Notes: a model not told the origin generated them from the sequence alone. A stretch of DNA of 64,000 nucleotides from Cephalotus follicularis (GCA_001972305.1 BDDD01000554.1:255809-319808), one strand, 5' to 3'. Counted from the first letter of the stretch, positions 44,770 to 58,111 are shown. Translations and numbers: made by a program.

Positions 44770-47700
44770 TTACATTCCGAACAAGTGGGGAAATGTCTCC
44801 ATCATTTCGTCCTCACGTTCCCACGTATCTTCATCTGCTCCATGAAAATGCCATAGCACTTTTACCATAGGAATGGTCTTGTTCTTTAGTACCTTTTACA
44901 TTCAAACCACTATCCTCGTCGGTCTTTCCTCATAAGTCAATCTAGGGCTAATAAATCCTGGGTCGTAGCTCAAAATGTGAGATGGGTCGGGTACCTATTT
45001 CCTTAACATTGAAACATGAAATACGTTATGCACATCCGACAAACTAGGCGGTAGAGAAATCTGATATGCTACCTCCCCCACTATCTCCAGTATCTCATAA
45101 GGTCCAATATACCTTGGAGCCAACTTCCCTTTGAGGCCAAAACGGTGTATCCCTTTCGAAGGTGAGATCTTCAGGAAAACATGATCGCCCTTCTCAAATT
45201 CGAGCTTTCTCCTCTTTCTATCGGCGTAACTCTTCTGCCGACTTTGTGCAGCTAGCAGTCTCTTCTTGATTAGCTCTAATTTATCAGTAGTCTTCTGTAC
45301 CAAATCCGGTCCCAACACTTGTCTCTCACCTACCTCGTCCCAGCAGATAGGCGATCTGCACTTCCTCCCATACAAGGCTTCATAGGGAGCCATTCCAATG
45401 CTGGTGTGAAAACCGTTGTTGTAGGAGAACTCAATCCGTGCCAGATGATCCTCCCAACTCCCAGCAAAATCAATCATGCAAGCCCGTAGCATATCCTCCT
45501 GAGTCTGAATGGTGCGCTCGGATTGTCCGTCAGTCTGTGGGTGAAATGCAGTGCTGAAGTTCAAGATTGTTCCCATAGCTGTTTGGAACTTCTTCCAGAA
45601 CCTGAAAGTAAATCTAGCATCTCGGTCGTAAACAATACTGACCGGCACTCCATGCAATCTCACTATCTTCCTAATATACAATTGAGCAAGTTTCTCAATA
45701 GAATACGTCATGCTCATCATAAGGAAGTGAGCAGACTTGGTGAGTCTGTCCACCATAACCCACACTGCTTCGTGTTGATTCCGTGATCTCGGCAATCCTG
45801 ACATGAAGTCCATGGTCACTTGCTCTCATTTCCATTCAACCACTGGTAACGATTGTACCAGTCCCGCGGGTTTCTGATGTTCAGCCTTCACTCTCTGGCA
45901 GGTCAAACATCTTGCTACATATTCAGCAATCTCTTGTTTCATACCACTCCACCAGTAGTTATTTTTCAGGTCGTGCCACATCTTGGAACTTCCCGGGTGC
46001 ACACTATATTTTGACTTGTGAGCTTGTTGCAGTAGCTCATTCCTGATGCTCTAGTCATTCAGAACACATATCCTCCCTCGGAACCTCAATATGCCATTAG
46101 TATGAATGGAGAACTCAGAATCAGTGTCTAGGTTTTCACGAATACTCCATAGTTCAGAATCACTATACGTAGGAGTCAGAATACGCTCCAGAAGTTCCGG
46201 TTGTGCTCTCAGACTTGCCAATATAATTTCGCGGGAAACCATGAACGGATTCCATCTCTGAAATTCCTCCTATAGCTTCCACCGTGAAACCATTGCTCCA
46301 GCAATCATTTGCGACTCAGCGCATCAACCACTACATTCGCCTTTCCTGGGTGGTATTGAATGTTGCAGTTGTAGTCATTAAAGAATTCCACCCATCGTCT
46401 CTGTCTCATGTTGAGTTCCTTCTGGGAAAACAAATATTTCAAACTCTTATGGTCAGTAAAAATCTCAAACTGTGCGCCATAGAGGTAGTGCCTCCATTTC
46501 TGCAAAGCAAACACTATGGCTGCCAACTCAAGATGGTGTACGGGATAATTTTCATCGTATGGCTTTAACTTCCTTGATGCGTATGCAATCACCTTGCGAT
46601 GTTACATAAGTACGCATCCCAATCCTTTCCCAGAAGCATCAGTGTAGACAGTAAAACCCTCATTACCCTCAGGTAATGCCAACACTGGAGCCGAAATCAA
46701 CCGACTCTTCAACTCTTGGAAACTTGCCTCACAGGAATCATCCCACACAAAACTTGACTTCTTCTGAGTCAGCTGTGTCAACGGTGTGGCGAGTTTCGAA
46801 AACCCTTTGATGAATCTTCAGTAATAGCCAGCCAATCCCAAGAAACTACGGACCTCTATAACATTCCTCGGTTTGGGCCAATCAACAATACTCTCTATCT
46901 TCGAAGGATCCACAGACAATCCCTCGCTTGACACAATGTGACCTAGGAAAGTCACATGATCCAGCCAAAATTCGCATTTGCTGAATTTGGCGTATAGCTG
47001 TTCCTTCCGTAGTGTCTGTAATACAATTCTCAAGTGGTGCATGTGTTCCTCGATGATCTTCGAATAAATCAGGATGCCATCTAGGAATATAACGACAAAC
47101 TGGTCAAGATAAGGTTGGAACACCTTGTTCATCAGACACATAAAGGCTGCAGGAGCATTTGTCAAACCAAACTGCAGTATCAGAAATTCGTAATGCCCAT
47201 ATCTGGTTCAAAATGCGGTCTTCTCCACGTCACCCTCTCTGATCCTCAGCTGATGATAACCTGTTCTTAGGTCACGTTTAGAGAACACAGTGGAGCCTTG
47301 CAATTGATCGAACAACTCCTCAATATGTGGCAGAGGATACTTGTTCTTCACCGTTACTTGATTTAGCAGCCTGTAGTCAATGCATAGCCGCATCGATCCA
47401 TCCTTCTTTTTCACAAATAGAACCGGTGCTCCCCACGGCGATACACTCGGCCTGATAAAGCCTTTGTCAAGGTAATCCTGTAATTGAACCTTCAACTCCT
47501 TCAGTTCGGCAGGAGCCATTCAGTACGGTGCTCTAGATATAGGAGCAGTTCCAGGCGACAGCTCAATACTGAACTCTATATCCCTCTCCGGTGGCAACGA
47601 CGTGAGTACATCTGGAAATACATCAGGAAATTCACATACAACATGTACTTGTTCAATACTGGGCGTACCTTTCGTATGATCAATCACATACGCCAAATAG

Positions 47701-49367
47701 CCTTCGCATCCTGCTTGAGATACTTTTGTGCTCGACTATATGAAATAATCGGAGCAGAAACATTCTTCTCCCCGATAAACTTGCACTCAGTCCCATCATG
47801 AAGGTAAAATGTCATCATCTTGTTGTAGCAATCAACACAAGCATGATGAGCGTACAGCCAGTCCATCCCCAAGATTACATCAAAATCCTGGATAGGTAAC
47901 ACTATCAAGTCAGCAGATAGTTGCACCCCAGCTATCATGATCTCACAATCTTTCATAACAGTGTCAGATAGAAGACAAGTACCCGAAGGAGTACTTACCT
48001 CCAATACATAAGGTAATCTAGATGTAATACCATGCAAATTGCGAGCAAATTCAGATGCAATGAATGAATATGTCGCACCAGGGTCAATCAGTACATGAGC
48101 TAGTATGCCAGATATATAAATAGTACCTCCCACAACAGTAGTAGATTCTGGCACATCATCTTTAGATAAGGTGTAGACCGTACCTTTCACAATCCCTTTC
48201 CCGGTATCCTTCCGCGGTTGAGCAGCCGCATCACTACTACTAGCACCAGCCCTATCCTGTTGGTCGCGTGCTTGATCCCTCATCATTGGGCAACTGTTCA
48301 GCATATGATCTTGTGAACCACATCTCAAGCACTTTCCCATCTTCTTCCAGCATTCAGTCTCATCATGATTCTGACGACCACAGAAAGTACATCCACCTGG
48401 ATTCTGTTGACTATTTTGGCTAGGAGTCCTTGATCTTGAATTACTGCGTCAAGAACCTCCTTGCCCCCGGTTACCAGACTTTGCCGATTTAGTAGGATTG
48501 TTACCTCCTTGCCCCTGTGACTGTGTGGCCCTCGGTTGATTAGCACGAGTCCGCTCTGCTCTCCTTTCATTGGCATCGGCTTCCAGAACCATCGCCCTTT
48601 CCGTAACATCTACAAAAGAAGTCAGTTGCAGTAATAACAGTTTTGATCTAATGTCAGGTCGAAGGCCTTTGAGAAACCTTCGGATCATCCCTGATTCACC
48701 CTCCACAAGATAAGGTGTATGTCTTGCCAGTTCCACAAATCTTGTCTGGTACTGAGCTACTGTCATATCCCCTTGACGTAACTCCATTAGTTCAGTCTCC
48801 CTACGGTCACATTCTATCTGTGGCACATAAGCTTCAAGGAACTCAGACTGAAATCTGTCCCAAGTCCTGTCAAATCCACAAGATTCCCATTTTGCTTCGG
48901 TCCTTTCCCACCAATAAGTAGCCTCGCCCCATAAGCGATTACAACAAAGTTAAGTTTCTGCTCATCGGTACATTCCAGGGCAGCAAATAACTTCTCCAAG
49001 TCTCTAATCCATTGTTTGGCTACAGAAGCATTCAGCTCACCTTGAATGTCGGAGGATTCTGTCTCATGAACTGCTCCAGATCTCGGCCAAATCAACCGGT
49101 ATGACAAGCTTCAGGAGCCTGATGATAGGTCTGGTTCGCCTCGTACATTTGCCGAATCTGTTCCATGTTCGCTGCATTAGCTTGCATCTGTTGTTGAAAG
49201 AGGTCAGCCATGCGGTCAAAGTGACTCATCTCGTCATGCGCTGGAGGTATATTCACTCCTTCGTTCACTGCCGGGTCATTTCTAGGTACCGGCAGTGCAT
49301 TGACTCCTTCGTCGGCTCTACACCTTCCTCTTCGTAGGTCTATTCGGTTTCCTATATGGAATCACAT
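44770..49367 (-). pseudogene. Element D gag-pol
   Basis: The ATG at 49367-49365 is followed directly by TGA as codon 2 (49364-49362). Gag has FQQQMQANAANMEQIRQMY (about 49170), MELRQGDMTVAQY (48770) and zinc knuckle CLRCGSQDHMLNSC (48328-48287). The protease part has LIDPGATYSFIAS (about 48095). RT spans 47519-46818 in two frames with [14 protein letters not shown] and FLDGILIY, where the second Asp of the catalytic pair is Gly. RNase H (46592-46305) has [16 protein letters not shown]. Integrase (45819-44995) keeps MDFMSGLPRS, YDRDARFTF and [15 protein letters not shown] stop at 44995 precedes the chromodomain-like end at 44770. Several other stops and shifts are present, so it is non-functional. 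Confidence 0.9.
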
Positions 49368-49432
49368 ATTTATTAGGAAATAATTTCACTCAATTTCTGA
49401 GAAACTTATCCCAAGTAGCATATATGGAATAT

Positions 49433-49444
49433 GCTCTGATACCA
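49433..49444 (-). other. Primer-binding site of element D
   Basis: The minus strand reads TGGTATCAGAGC, three bases inside the 5' LTR end. Confidence 0.9.
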
Positions 49445-49447
49445 TGC

Positions 49448-51801
49448 TGTCACACCTCGTTAATCCATTACATTAGTACAAGCATATATGGTGATATCAG
49501 AAATACATATAATCCAGCATTTCATTAAACATTTCATAAATAAGCAGAAGCATTCATATCTGGATTATAATACAGAAGTCAATGGCACGCAGCCCATACT
49601 ACGTGCGAGTACAAACCAACAAAATCCTTATACGTAAGGAAAGTACAACAGTAACGGGGTATGAACCATTCATTACAATTACAGTACATCATAATAATAA
49701 CAACCTTAAGACAGAAAGAAGCTTTCCACGCTTTTACAGCAACTTCCCGAATGCCTTCACTTAATCTGAAATTGTAGGGGGTTAGCCGTTGTCCTCACTT
49801 GGCTAAATAGGAAGATAAAGCATGTAATTGAATCTATAAATGTCAATATGCATGACAATTAAACGAATGACATATATATACATATAGTATTCCAATATAT
49901 ACGTAATCATGCCAAGTGGCCATAGACAGTACAATGCAAGAATACCGCACAAGGGTACAATCAATCAGTACAGTGGTTTGGGTGTCACATGTCGCTAACT
50001 CCTAGCACCAACTGTGCACCACCTATCTATCACCCTACACTCCGAAGATGATAGATCAGGTCAGTTACTACCGGTATTAGCGGGCAGTTTTAACAATCAA
50101 GTTATGTATTGTAGACAGTTTGGGTGGGTACACTAGCCAACTCCTGGCACATAGGACCACCTCCGTAGTCAGTGATGTCTCCTATCACTCGACTAACGGT
50201 AATAACATAGACAATCAATTCAATCAATTCAGTAGTAATATCACATATATCTATAATATGCAATATAACGGTAGTTTTCATTTTTAGAAACATAACAGTC
50301 AGTCATTGGTTCTCTCACGAGAACTAAACAGTAACAGTGCCTCTATTAAGAGGAAAAATAGCAGTTTGTATAACATTAAGATTTTCTATTAGAAATCTAT
50401 TGTTCAAAAACATTAACTATGCCTTAAGAATTAGGTTCGTAAAATCCTTGAATAAATTTATAACAGTAGCAATTTCATTAAATATCAGTAACAATAGTTA
50501 CAACATATCAGATCAGGGATAATCGCAACCACAAACACTTCAATCGATCAGTTTACACGTTTCTACATTTACTGTCCTAAAGCGTCGATAGTTTCTGTGT
50601 TAGCGTCGACGGTTGTAGTGTAAGCGTTGACACTACACGCAGGATCAAAGCTTAAGCGTCGACATTTTAAGCCTTAACAGGCATTTTCCACACCAAAGCG
50701 TCGACGGTCTTAATTTAAGCGTCGGCGCTTCTGGCGTTCAGACGAATTCCAGGGGCAAAAATCAAAACAGGGGAAGCACAAAATCAACCCAATCTCAGTT
50801 CAATTCAACATGCGATCAAGTATTGACCATCACTACACATTATACATGTCATATGTTCAAAAACATGTCAACAACCCCTACCTTTAAAGCAGTCCTGAAA
50901 TCAAATCAAATTGATTTCCCTCTCTAAGTCCAAAGTTCTTCACCTTCCTTCGATCCTCCAAAATTGCAGAATTTATCTACATAATCTCATGTTTGCAGGT
51001 TTTAGATGCAACTTCCAGTACATTAGCTAGTTATCTAACTATGACAACATCAAGGAATTTAATCAGAGATTACCATTAATTTCAAGTTCAACTTTCTAAC
51101 TAATACAACATTCAATCTCCTCTTCGATGCTTTATCCTTCTTAATCATGTTAACAGTGGTAGTGGTTGCTAGCATCAGAGTATTACACTACTAACGATCT
51201 AACAACATCAAGAAATTTTGGATTACTTACCAATTCCAGGTGATGCTCCAAGTTTTCCCCTTTTTAACCTTAGGCTCCTTGAACCTCTAGCAATCCTCCA
51301 GCAATTGTCCAGATTATCTCTCTATTTCTCAGTGTTTATAACACTCAATCAGCTCACGGATCAGCTGATATAAAGACTCAATTCTGTGCCTTTAATTTCC
51401 TCAACTAGTTTAACTTTCATTGCACATTTCTCTCTCCCTCATGCATGCATTGATTCATTGTTTTTCTCTCACTTTTCTGCTGTGTTTTACAGTTTGCAGG
51501 TTTAGATCACATGCAAGGCTCCATCCTTGCATGTTACCCAGCTGGTGAAGGCTTCTGGTAAGCATTGACTCGTTTATAGGACACTTGTCCTTAGCTCACC
51601 ATTTTAACACTGTAATTCCATGCCAATTGACAAGTGTTATACGCCAGAACACGTCTAAAGCATCGCTGGTTATCGTGGGCGTCGATGCTTAACGGCTTTA
51701 AGTGTCGATGCTGGGTGTTTAAAGGTCGACGGTTTGGCGCCTTGACTCAGCCTTCAACTGTGCGTTTTGTGCACATGTCAGGGCTTAAAGCGTCGACGGT
51801 G
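49448..51801 (-). repeat. Element D 5' LTR, cut at its start
   Basis: It matches 42215-44558 of the 3' LTR. Arrays occur at 50584-50726 (cores 50584, 50605, 50626, 50658, 50700, 50721) and 51681-51798 (cores 51681, 51703, 51725, 51793). The sequence switches to E's LTR just after the GCGTCGACGGTG site at 51790-51801. Confidence 0.88.
50584..50726. repeat. Phased AGCGTCGAC array, distal, D 5' LTR
   Basis: Cores start at 50584 (GTCGAT), 50605 (GTCGAC), 50626 (GTTGAC), 50658 (GTCGAC), 50700 (GTCGAC) and 50721 (GTCGGC), with steps 21, 21, 32, 42 and 21. Confidence 0.82.
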
Positions 51802-53080
51802 GGGATAACTGTATGAATCATTGGTGCCTTAGGGTAAAGACGTCGATGCCTTTGGGATAAGCATCGATGCCTTTGGGATCCCCCTGTTTGAAGAAATTTC
51901 GCTCTAATGGGACCCGCTAGACCCTCAAATGACTCTAGAAACGATCCTAGTTGCATTTTGAGCATATGTTTGCATTATTACTAAACTTTGAATTGCATTA
52001 TGGTTGATTGCTAAAAAAAAAGTGTTAACCATTTTGAAAAGCTTGTATGATTATTATAATCATTATTGTACGAAATGTATATTTGTCAACATATGAATAT
52101 ATATATTTTCGAAATGACTGGGGAAAGTATTTTCCAAAGACGGAGAAATGTTTTAAAGGATTGGTTACACAATTCAAAATGTATTGTTTTAAGTTTTATA
52201 ACTTATCACAACCTGAGAACGGATTAATATATTTTAAACAAATATATTTGATCAAGTAATTTTATTTTATTGCTTGACTTGTACTGTACGATGTTTGTGC
52301 TTGTTGATTATTAGCCACTGTGCTAATAACCTGTTGATCGTTTGGCCGTCATGCTAAGCAACCTGTACAGAGGACTTACTCCAAATCGTTCGCAAACGGG
52401 GACGGGGTAAGAGTGCATGACGTTGGGGCCAGGAGGTGGCGACGGTCATGACAACTTGTTTGTCTGGTTCCTTTTGGGACATACTTACTACTTGTGTTGA
52501 TGTAGCCTTACGAGGTTACACTTGTACTGTGAACATGCATATACTTTATACATATACATACTGTGACATATATACTGCGACATATATATACTGTACTGCA
52601 TCATAATGCATTCATTCATGTTGCTCATTATCATATACCTCAAACTGTATTTATGAGTCTTTTCACGTAGCCGAGTGAGTACAAAGGCTAACCCCTACTG
52701 TAACAGATTGATGGAGTGGGATTTGATATGGAGCAACGCAAGGAGACTTAAGGAGAAGACTGAGTTGTTCTCTTATTTTATGTACTGGTTTACTGAACAA
52801 TGATTATGATAATTGGATTATTGTAACGTGGTTTATTTCTTTGGTACTGTATTATCATGCTCCGTTTATGGGCGATGGACAATATTGTTGTGTTTTATAT
52901 AAACTTTGTGGGTATCACGTAGTGTGGGATGCGTGATACATATTTTAATTCAGCTTACTTCATGTTATTGCTTCCGCTACTGAAGGTTTTTGTTTATACG
53001 TTATATCGCATAAGCTGAATTATGTTGTGTTGATTGCCTTGCTGCTTTAATTGTGTCCTCTTTGAAAACGGGGTGTGACA
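51802..53080 (+). repeat. Element E 5' LTR, cut at its start
   Basis: It matches 59287-60373 of the 3' LTR, plus 186 bp (52882-53067) that the 3' LTR has lost. Two motif sites, GTCGAT at 51842 and ATCGAT at 51863, are 21 bp apart. It ends AACGGGGTGTGACA. Confidence 0.88.
52668..52690 (+). other. Conserved hairpin, E 5' LTR (one stem pair lost)
   Basis: TAGCC (52668-52672) and GGCTA (52686-52690) pair; the outermost T of the other copies is G here. The loop is again 13 nt. Confidence 0.6.
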
Positions 53081-53083
53081 GGG

Positions 53084-53095
53084 TGGTATCAAAGC
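53084..53095 (+). other. Primer-binding site of element E, one mismatch
   Basis: TGGTATCAAAGC differs from TGGTATCAGAGC at one base (G to A). Confidence 0.85.
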
Positions 53096-53191
53096 ATATT
53101 CCATATATGCTTAGCTAGGATACTTTCCTTGGCAATCAATAAATTGTTTTCCTGAAGTCGTGACTAACAATCATCATTCTTATAGGAACAA

Positions 53192-56100
53192 ATGGACCGA
53201 AGGAGAACGCGCGCTAGGGCTAGAGCTGTTGGACCCAATGCCCCTGAGGAAGCGAATATGCCGCAAGGGATGAATGTTCCCTTGGATGAGAGAGATCTGA
53301 TGGTTCGTATCGTAGATTACTTTCAACAGTAGATGGCCTTTAATATGGCTAATGTGGAGGAATTGCGCCGGAATTATGCGCAAGCACAACCACGACACAG
53401 GGCTCCTGACCAGTGCCCAAGGGAGGATGGTAATCAGTTTGGGAGGAACATTGAGAGATTCATGCGTCAGAATCCGCCCAGCTTTCGGGGAGAGCTAGAT
53501 GCTACCATCGCTGATAGGTGGCTACAAGACTTGGAGAAAATCTTTGAAGTAATGGACTGTACAGACGAACAGAAATTGAAGTTTGTCGTGTACCGTCTAT
53601 GGGGAGAGGCCACTCACTGGTGGGAAATGGTCAAAGTGAGTTGGGAGTCAGCTGGACTCAATGCTACATGGGATAGATTCCAGACAGAGTTCCTCGATTC
53701 CTATGTACCCCAGGTTGAGCAAGAACGGAGGGAGACAGAGCTTCTTGAGTTACGTCAAGGGGAGATGACCGTGGCCGAGTACCAGGCAAGGTTCATGGAG
53801 CTAGCCAGACATTCACCCTATCTGGTAGCCGATGAAGTGAAGAAGATACGGAGATTTCTGAGGGGTCTGCGACCGGATCTTCGGTCAAGGATCAGAGCTA
53901 TGGAGTTGGGAACTTTTATGGAGGTTGCTCAGAAAGCGAGATTGCTCGAGAGCATATCCAACGAGGACCGAGCTGAGAGGGCCCGAGCATAACAAAATAA
54001 ACAGAGCCCGATGAGACCAGCTTCTCCAAAATGGCAAGGCGGTGGTTCTCCGACGAAATCATTGAAGAACAAATCTGGGCAGACTGCCACACAGGATACT
54101 CCTAGTCAGGGGAGTAATACGGGAACTGGAGCTTGTTATCACTGTGGTCATAAGGGCCACTTATAGAAGGATTGCTGGAGGATGAACAGATTGTGTTTGA
54201 GGTGTGGGGCATCTGGCCATTCCGTGAGAGATTGCCCGAAGAGTCAGGCTACAGCACCTACTGGACCAGCTAGTAGCAGCGGGGCCACAGCAGGGTCTTC
54301 ACAGCGAAGGGACACCGGCAAGGGCATTGCGAAAGGTAGAGTTTTTACCCTTTCACAGACAGAGGTTCCAGAGTCTACCTCGGTCATTGGAGGTGCACTG
54401 TATATTTATGGTTTTTCTGCTAGAGTGTCGATGGACCCTGGAGCTTCACATTACTTTATTTCTTCACAATTTGCATCATACTTAGATGTAACACCATACT
54501 GTATGCCATACACCTTGGATGTGAGCACTCCTGCTGGAGTTTCCATGTATACAGATACCATATATAGGAGTTGTGAGATGTCTGTGGCAGGCATTTCCTT
54601 ATATGCAGATTTGATAGTATTGCCCATCCGCGACTTCGATGTTATTTTGGGGATGGATTGGTTGTCAGCACATCATGCTTACATGGACTGCTACAGCACG
54701 ACGATTGATTTTCGTCTACCCGATGGTACTATTTTCTAGTTTAAGGGAGACATGGGGTTCTCTACACCGATTATATCCTTCATTCGCGCATCAAAGTATC
54801 TCGAGAAGGGGTGCGAAGGATATCTCGCTTACGTAATTGACCGGAGGAAAGAGAAGGGTCTGAGCCTGGAGGAGATCCCAGTGGTGTGTGAATTTCCAGA
54901 TGTATTTCCTGATGACTTGGGATCTTTGTCACCGAGAAGGAATATGGAGTTTGTTATCGATCTTATACCAGGTACAGCTCCTATTTCTAAAGCACTGTAT
55001 AGAATGGCTCCTGTAGAATTGAGGGAACTGAAACTGCAGTCACAAGATCTGATCGATAAGGGTTTTATTCAACCCAGTGTTTCTCCGTGGGGTGCTCTTG
55101 TACTGTTTGTCAAGAAGAAGGATGGGTCAATGAGGCTCTGCATCGACTACAGAATGTTAAACAAGGAAACTATCAAGAACAAGTATCCTTTACCTCACAT
55201 CGAGGATTTGTTCGACCAGCTGCAAGGGGCGAGAGTATTCTCAAAACTTGATTTGAGGTCAGGCTATCACCAGTTGAGGGAGAGGGAAGGAGATATTGAG
55301 AAGACTGCTTTCCGGACAAGGTATGGTCACTACGAGTTCCTCGTGATGCCTTTTGGTGTTACTAATCCGCCGGCTGTGTTCATGTCATTGATGAACGATG
55401 TGTTTCGACCGTACCTGGATCATTTCATCGTCGTGTTTATTGATGACGTACTAGTATACTCAAGGAGTGAGGAGGAGCATGCTTGCCATATGAGGTTGGT
55501 TTTGTAGATTCTCCGAGAGCAGCTGTTGTACGCCAAATTCAGTAAGTGTGAATTTTGGCTTGACCGTGTGATCTTCCTTGGTCACATTGTATCTGGAGAG
55601 GGTTTGGCAGTGGATCCGTCAAAGATAGAGCTGGTACGAGATTGGCCACAGCCGAAGAACGTAACAGAGGTATACAATTTTCTTGGCTTGGCGGGGTATT
55701 ACAGAAGGTTTATCCAAAACTTTTCAAGGATAGCCGAGCCCTTGACTAGACTAACCCAGAAGAAGACCCTGTTTGTCTGGGATAAAGATTGTGAAGCTAG
55801 TTTTCGTGAACTAAAGGATCGGTTGGTTTCCACTCCTATCTTGGCATTAACTGAGGATAATGAGGGCTTCACAGTCTACAATGATGCATCGGGTAAGGGC
55901 TTGGGCTGCGTGTTGATGCAGCAAGGCAGAGTGATTGCATATGCCTCAAGGAAGCTGAAGCCATATGAAGAAAACTACCCGACTCATGATCTTGGCCGCG
56001 ATTATCTTTGCTCTTCAGAAATGGAGACACTATCTTTATGGGGCACAGTTTGTGATCTTTACCGATCATAAGAATTTGAGGTACCTATTTTTTCAGGACA

Positions 56101-57749
56101 CACTGAACATGAGACAGCGCAGGTGGGTAGAATTCTTCAATGATTATGATTGCAGTATTCAGTACCACCCGGGGAAAGCGAATGTAGTCGCTGATTCCTT
56201 GAGCCGCGAGGCTATGGTTGCCAGTGCGATGGTGTCGCAATGGAAGATGTTAGAAGACTTCCAAGAGTGGTCTCCGTTCAATCAGTCGCCAGGGATTTTT
56301 GTGGCCAACATGCGGGTCCAGCCAGTGTTACTGGATCACATCAGGGATGCACAACCACACGATCCAGAGTTGCAACGAATTCAGGAGAACCTGAGCTCGG
56401 AATCTGATTTTCCAATGCATGCTTATGGTATTCTGAGATATCGGGGACGTGTGTGTCTTCCGAATGAACCAGGATTGAAGAATGAGTTACTTCGCGGGGC
56501 TCATAAATCTCTGTATAGTATTCATCCTGGTAGCACTAAAATGTACCGAGATATGAAGAAGACTTACTGGTGGCTCGGCATGAAGCACGAAATTGCCGAA
56601 TATGTCGCGAAGTGTCTGACTTGCCAGAGGGTCAAAGCTGAACACCAGAGACCTACGGGACTGTTGCAGTCACTACCAGTGGCGGAATGGAAGTGGGAAC
56701 ACATTATGATGGACTTTGTTTCTGGATTTCCACTGACTAGGCACCATCATAATGCCATGTGGGTTATTGTTGATAGACTCACCAAATCAGCACACTTTTT
56801 GCCTACACACGTCACTGATTCTGTGACCAAGTTGGCTCGATTATATATGATGGAGATTGTGAAACTGTACGGTGTTCCTGTGAGTATCGTGTACGATAGG
56901 GATTCGATCTTCACTTCCAACTTTTGGAAGAGATTTTAGACAGCCTTCGGAACAAGAGTGAATCTCAGTACTGCTTTTCACCCGCAAATAGACGGACAGT
57001 CTGAGCGTACCATCCAAACATTGGAGGATATGCTTCGGGCTTGTGTGCTTGATTTTGCTGGAACCTAGGAAGACCATATCCCTCTGATAGAGTTTTCTTA
57101 TAATAACAGCTATCACGCAAGTATTGGTATGGCTCCATATGAGGCACTGTATGGGAGGAAGTGTAGGTCACCCGTCTGTTGGGACGAGGTTGGTGAACGA
57201 CCATTGCTTGGGTCGGATTTGGTGGAGGAGTCTTTGGAGAAAGTCAAGTTCATTAGAGAGAAGTTGCTAGCAGCGCAGAGTCGGCAGAGGAGCTATGCCG
57301 ACAGTGTGAAGAGAAGGCCTTTAACCTTCAATGTTGGGGATTACGTGTTTTTGAAGGTATCTCTGTGGAAAGGGGTGCAAAGATTCGGGAAGAAGGCCAA
57401 GCTAGCGCCAAGCTATATTGGTCCTTTTGAGATTCTGGAGAGGGTTGGGGAGGTAGCTTATCAGCTAACCTTGACTCCTACCTTGTCGGGTATACATGAT
57501 GTCTTCCATGTATCGATGCTACGAGGTTATATCCGAGACCCATCACATGTCCTTGATTATGACTCAGTTACGGTGAGGGATGATCTTTCCTGCGAGGAGT
57601 CACCCGTGAGAATCTTGGATTGGAAGACACAAGTATTAAGGAACCAGACCATTCCGTTGGTAAAGGTCCAGTGGCAATTTCATCAGCCGGATGAAGCAAC
57701 TTGGGAACGTGAGGATGACATTCGAGAACGTTACCCGCATTTGTTTTAG
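53192..57749 (+). pseudogene. Element E gag-pol, best preserved in the window
   Basis: One gag-pol frame runs from the ATG at 53192 to the stop near 57749. Gag has GNQFGRNIERFMRQNPPSF and LLELRQGEMTVAEY; two zinc knuckles follow at about 54136 and 54200, the second, CLRCGASGHSVRDC, intact. Then come protease (SMDPGASHYFIS, 54430), RT ([26 protein letters not shown], catalytic FIDDVLVYS, to 55530), RNase H, integrase (zinc region at 56520-56630, core [30 protein letters not shown]) and a chromodomain-like tail (57640-57749). It is broken by seven in-frame stops (53330, 53990, 54164, 54737, 55505, 56937, 57066) and one shift near 55997, apparently a 5-bp loss. Confidence 0.92.
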
Positions 57750-57774
57750 TATTGTGTTAATTTCGAGGACGAAA

Positions 57775-57794
57775 TTTCTTGAAGGAGGGGTGGA
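57775..57794 (+). other. Polypurine tract of element E
   Basis: TTCTTGAAGGAGGGGTGGA lies directly before TGTAACACCT. It follows the short inverted block GAGGACGAAATTTC. Confidence 0.8.
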
Positions 57795-57967
57795 TGTAAC
57801 ACCTGGTATTTTCTTGATTGTAATATTTCGTTTTAAGATGTAATCTTATGCTTGAATTAATGAAAATGTTGGAGATTTCGGCCTCAGAGATGTTTTGAAA
57901 CCCTAAATATTGTTACGGGGAAGAAAGGTGTATGTTAAACCAAACGGCGTAGTTTTGGGACAATCGC

Positions 57968-58111
57968 ATCGATGTCCTTGGAAAGACGTCGACGCCTATG
58001 GGAACCAAGATGCACATGAATTCATGTACATGCACGTCGATGTAGGGCGAAGACATCGATACCTTCTTATGAAAGAGGAAAAGACATCGACGTCTAAGGA
58101 AAGACGTCGAC
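57968..58111. repeat. GACGTCGACGCC-type array, proximal, E 3' LTR
   Basis: Cores start at 57968 (ATCGAT), 57988 (GTCGAC), 58036 (GTCGAT), 58055 (ATCGAT), 58086 (ATCGAC) and 58106 (GTCGAC). They form three pairs with 19-20 bp inside each pair, 173-316 bp from the LTR start. Confidence 0.8.

Larger units (their letters stand above)
42215..51801 (-). mobile_element. Element D: Tekay/Del-like chromovirus, 5' LTR cut
   Basis: D reads on the minus strand, with 5' LTR 49448-51801 (cut), primer site 49433-49444, gag-pol 49367-44770, polypurine tract 44729-44745 and complete 3' LTR 44728-42215. Its coding part is close to that of A. At 51801 its 5' LTR joins E's 5' LTR without any target duplication, and about 170 bp of the LTR start are missing. 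This is a deletion junction, not an insertion boundary. Confidence 0.88.

Noticed and set aside
53330..57068. TAG stops in E as programmed readthrough
   Set aside because: There are six, scattered inside domains such as integrase and RT, not at a gag-pol border, so they are inactivating changes.
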